A DNA stretch of 64,000 nucleotides from Gonocerus acuteangulatus. Lineage: Eukaryota > Arthropoda > Insecta > Hemiptera > Coreidae. This document shows positions 61,324 through 64,000 of the stretch, piece after piece (the stretch's first letter is position 1; each line of letters opens with the position of its first letter). The stretch spans positions 60,549,151 through 60,613,150 of the forward strand of contig OX328132.1 in the NCBI GenBank assembly GCA_946811695.1, given 5' to 3'. The notes below the pieces were generated by a model. It saw only the letters and a list, made by a program, of their open reading frames with translations. It had not been told where the DNA came from and ran no database searches. Both the position numbers and the translations under genes were made by a program.

Positions 61324-61861
61324 TTAGTGTCCATAAATATGTTGGCTCATTAAGCCTAGCGAGTCAATAATTATTGACTCAGCTATAACAGGTAGGTGTT
61401 CCGGCAGGATTCCTAGTTCTTGTAAGATAGTGCAGGTAATTTTCGGAATTATACCTCTTGCGCCGAACCACAGACCCTTGACTACGAATTTTCTGGATCC
61501 ATATTTCTCTAAGAACTTGTCTTGGAGATATTCAATGCACTTTGAATAGATCCCTTTCTTTTCGATGTCAATTGACTCCACTTGCTCGGGATCGTTTGTT
61601 TCATATCGGATCGTTGGATCGAGAACGTATGCCAAATTGCTGTTCCGTGGAAAGGCGACTATATCTGCATACCTTGAAGATCCGTGATCGTCGATGGCGT
61701 ACACTTCTTCATGGCAGTTGTAGCCAATCTCTTCAAGAAGATCAATGAGCCGGTGCTTCACATTGTGGTGTCGCCGAGTAACCAGGAGCATACTGTTTGG
61801 GCAACTACCCAGCACATGGGCTGGAGTTTCAGGCTCTCTGCCGCATTTGCGACAAAGGGGT
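61324..61861 (-). pseudogene. Non-LTR retrotransposon C-terminus: zinc knuckle and restriction-like endonuclease
   Basis: Minus frame from just after a stop (TGA): CRKCGREPETPAHVLGSC is a CCHC knuckle (CX2C-X8-H-X4-C). HHNVKHRLIDLLEEIGY follows, then RYADIVAFPRNSNLAYVLDP and TIRYET, matching the PD-(D/E)xK-type endonuclease at the end of R2-like LINEs (pattern RPDI...DVT). It ends LGLMSQHIYGH and stop. The RT is absent upstream in the window. Clade uncertain (R2-like, site-specific type). Confidence 0.7.
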
Positions 61862-62035
61862 CAGATATCAGCTACTCCCGCTACACCGGGGACGCCACGC
61901 AGAGGAGCATAATTAACATAAAGAATAAGAATAGCCGATATATATTTTCCACAGTTTCTTATTTCTGTCTATGGCAGGGGTTCGATGAAGCAGTACGCCA
62001 TTCTTTCACATTTACTACATTATTTGATATCCTTT

Positions 62036-62076
62036 GCCCGGCATGCTTCGTGCTTTGGTCGCACCTCTTCAGGGGC
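62036..62076 (-). ncRNA. Hammerhead-like motif, second family
   Basis: Minus strand: GCCC, CTGAAGA (62072-62066), helix II GGTGCG...AGCAC, GAAG (one base off GAAA), then CATGCC and GGGC. Helix I GCCC/GGGC is intact. The GAAA and GUC changes make it inactive. Confidence 0.5.
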
Positions 62077-62158
62077 CTGGAGCCAGGCGTAATACTACAG
62101 CAATATTACGCCTGACTCAAGATAGAGAACATAACGAGAGGACTTCTTGATAAGGAAA

Positions 62159-62196
62159 GCCCCTGAAGAGATCCCAAAGCACGAAACATGTCAGGC
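62159..62196 (+). ncRNA. Hammerhead-like motif, second family
   Basis: GCCC (62159-62162), CTGAAGA (62163-62169), GAAA (62183-62186), CATGTC and AGGC. The helix II 5' strand has decayed (GATCCC instead of GGTGC), so folding is poor. It forms an inverted pair with the copy at 62036. Confidence 0.5.
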
Positions 62197-62504
62197 ACAA
62201 AATATCGAATAAAGTAGTAAATGAAATCGAATGATGTAATGGTTTATCGACTCCCTGCCGTAGACAGAAACAAGAAAAAGTGGAAAATATATATCCGATC
62301 ATCTTTCAGTAGAATTAATATATATACACACAAGCTGTTACCCGGCTTGCCACTTTTTGCTTTTCTGCATCTAGAAAAGCAAAAATAAATTCGAACCAAA
62401 TAAGTAATATTGAAATCTAATAATGCAAATCTGTAACTATTTGGGTTCATAGTTTCAAACTCGAGGCCTCCGAACTGTGAGCCCTAGACGATTTTAACCT
62501 AGCC

Positions 62505-62740
62505 CATGGCTCTCCCCGAATCAAGACCTACATGTGTGCCAAGTTTGATCAAAATTGGTCGAGCTTTGTGGATTTGTATAAGGAACAAACATACAGATAG
62601 ACAGCTGGTAGACGTTTTTGACTTAGCCTATGACACTTATCATATCAAGACCTACCTGTGTGCCAAGTTTGGTCATAATCGGTCAAACGGTGTGGATTTG
62701 TATAAGGAACAATTATGCAGACAAGCAGCTAGTTGACGTT
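62505..62740 (-). repeat. Two spaced ~120-base repeats
   Basis: Inverted relatives of the 43.7-44.2 kb units: TGTGTGCCAAGTTTGGTCAT, CGGTCAAACGGTGTGGATTTG and AAGGAACAA...CAGCTAG-like. Confidence 0.7.
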
Positions 62741-62744
62741 TTAG

Positions 62745-62876
62745 CGCGGTTCCTCCCTCCCCCATAGGGAGGAACCCCGCTTATAAGGTTGATACAATGA
62801 AACAATCCGGAAGTGCCGACAAGAAAATTTCGCGTTTCAGAACCCCTAGAGACCGAAAATAACGGTGGTTCAAATT

Positions 62877-62921
<45 letters not shown>

Positions 62922-63030
62922 TTATATATATATATATATATATATATAAATATATATATTTCGCGTTTCAGAACCTCTGGAAACCGAAAATGATGGTAGT
63001 TCAAATTTGTATATATATATATATATATAT
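62745..63030 (-). repeat. Repeat B end with (AT)n tracts
   Basis: On the plus strand it reads TTAGCGCGGTTCCTCCCTCC, then GGAAGTGCCGACAAGAAAAT and CGAAAATAACGGTGGTTCAA, then AT tracts (62878-62910, 62923-62947, 63008-63030). It is the reverse complement of the repeat B 3' part, with an internal duplication of the GTGGTTCAA block. Confidence 0.7.
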
Positions 63031-63122
63031 ATTTTCCACTTTTTCTTGTTTGTTTTTCTGGCAGGGGGTCGATAAAGCAGTACACTCTTTGTTCACATTA
63101 ACTGCTTTATTTGTTATGTTTC

Positions 63123-63162
63123 GCCCGACATGTTTCGTGCCTTTTCGCACCTCTTCAGGGGC
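63123..63162 (-). ncRNA. Hammerhead ribozyme, Penelope-type, core conserved
   Basis: Minus strand, 5' to 3': helix I GCCC (63162-63159); CTGAAGA (63158-63152), which fits CUGANGA; one G; helix II GTGC (63150-63147), loop, GCAC (63140-63137); GAAA (63136-63133); CATG; then T and C (63128-63127), giving a GUC triplet; helix I GGGC (63126-63123). Expected cleavage is between 63127 and 63126. Helix III has no room within one molecule: ACAUGU is a 6-base palindrome that could pair between two copies, as proposed for hammerheads of Penelope-like elements. It lies ~270 bases 3' of the Penelope reading frame on the same strand. Confidence 0.65.
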
Positions 63163-63432
63163 TTTCCTATGTAACAATATTTTTTGTAAATCCTAAACTT
63201 TAAATTGCTTACACTAATACACATATCCTGTCCCTAAATAATTTTCATTTCAATATATAATATTTTAACTTAATCTTAATCCTACCTTATCAAGAAGTCC
63301 TCTCGTCATGTTGTCTAGCTTGAGTCAGGCGTAGTACTGAAAAGTCATCTGTGGTAATTAATATGGCTGTTTGTATCGATTCTTTAGCTATTTTCATGGT
63401 ATCGATTATTGGTGAAATTTGTTTTGTGAGGT

Positions 63433-64000
63433 TTAATTTATTATACTATGGAAAATTTGGTGCACATTCTTTAAATCTGTTTTTTTATTTATGGCAGTGT
63501 TGGAATTTTTAATTATGTAAATATTTTCTTTGATTTTTCTTTTTAAAGTGTTCCTCTCTTTATTTAAAATGTGAACGTCCTTAAAGTTAAAGTTATGTTT
63601 TAAAGTTAGTGCGTGTTCTGTCAATGTTGTCCTGTTTTCGTTTGTGTCTATGCTTTTTGCGTGTTGCACGATTCTCTTTTGCAATAGCTGTGCCGATTCC
63701 CCAATGTAGCATGCGTTGCAATCGTTACATCGAATTTTGTATATATTGTTCTTTGTACTTGTTGGTTTAATTTTGTCTTTAATATTGCTAAAACTATTTT
63801 CTATTTTGTTACCATATTTCCAACTTATTTTACCTACGTCTTTACATATTTGTTTAAGTCTATTGGCTATTGAAGGATGGTAATGAAAAGTAAAAAATCT
63901 ATTTATTTCATTCACATCTTTGTCATTTTCTTTTGTTAAAACCTGTTTTCTCTTTTGTAGAAATAAATGCTCATTCAAAGCTATTTGCTTATTTAAATTC
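63433..64000 (-). CDS. Penelope-like element, GIY-YIG endonuclease end of the polyprotein
   Basis: The frame is open to the window edge, so it is partial at the 5' side; the stop is at 63433. After a linker it reads PTSTKNNIYKIRCNDCNACY and IGESAQLLQKRIVQHAK: a GIY-YIG nuclease with the CxxC insertion typical of Penelope-like elements, Tyr and YIG, Arg in LQKRI. TEHALTLKHNF and KRKIKENIYII supply the expected His and Glu. In these elements the nuclease nicks DNA for target-primed insertion, following an RT domain that should lie just outside the window. The frame is uninterrupted and could belong to a young copy. Confidence 0.8.
   Translation of the reverse strand, partial: NLNKQIALNEHLFLQKRKQVLTKENDKDVNEINRFFTFHYHPSIANRLKQICKDVGKISWKYGNKIENSFSNIKDKIKPTSTKNNIYKIRCNDCNACYIGESAQLLQKRIVQHAKSIDTNENRTTLTEHALTLKHNFNFKDVHILNKERNTLKRKIKENIYIIKNSNTAINKKTDLKNVHQIFHSIIN

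Noticed and set aside
61542..62115. Plus-strand frames
   Set aside because: Antisense of the LINE endonuclease and of the Penelope 3' end.

Overview
This is a 64 kb piece of an AT-rich animal nuclear genome, most likely an arthropod and perhaps a crustacean. The evidence is GT-AG introns of up to 12.7 kb, long (AT)n microsatellites, tRNA-derived SINEs, and RTE, BEL/Pao, hAT, pogo and Penelope-like elements, plus an arthropod-type ionotropic receptor gene. No species can be named from sequence alone. There are no CRISPR arrays, operons or credible stand-alone tRNA or rRNA genes.

Two host genes can be rebuilt exon by exon with consistent splice phases. (1) SLX1, plus strand, 5361-29867: four exons encode about 250 residues. 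An N-terminal GIY-YIG nuclease is split over exons 1-3 and a C-terminal RING/PHD-like zinc domain lies in exon 4. (2) An ionotropic receptor most like Ir93a, minus strand, 50784 down to 35756: eight exons encode the last ~511 residues (ligand-binding lobes S1 and S2, M1, pore, M3, M4, tail and stop). The amino-terminal domain was not found. The two genes converge, with their stop codons about 5.9 kb apart.

Most of the rest is nested transposable elements. 1-5.3 kb: Penelope-like and SINE palindromes and a decayed LINE. SLX1 intron 1: a long-TIR element with a hAT (8-bp target duplication) inside it, then a second hAT with an internally deleted BEL/Pao element (5-bp duplication) inside it. Intron 2: a Penelope-type RT fragment, a piggyBac-like end, a foldback element and two SINEs. 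Intron 3: an RTE-type LINE. 30-35 kb: a pogo/Tigger remnant and a small hammerhead-bearing element. The 10.6 kb Ir93a intron: an RTE fragment, a three-arm foldback and nested inverted repeats. 51-63 kb: several copies of two dispersed repeats, one of which carries an internal (AT)n tract. Right edge: a LINE C-terminus with a restriction-like endonuclease, and a Penelope-like element running off the window.

The most interesting signal is a set of about eight hammerhead-ribozyme-like motifs in Penelope-like sequence. They fall into two sequence families and most are decayed. The copy at 63123-63162 (minus) keeps the main core nucleotides and lies about 270 bases 3' of the Penelope GIY-YIG reading frame. 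Another copy is carried by a ~238-bp element (34575-34812) with a 12-bp target duplication, which looks like an animal retrozyme.
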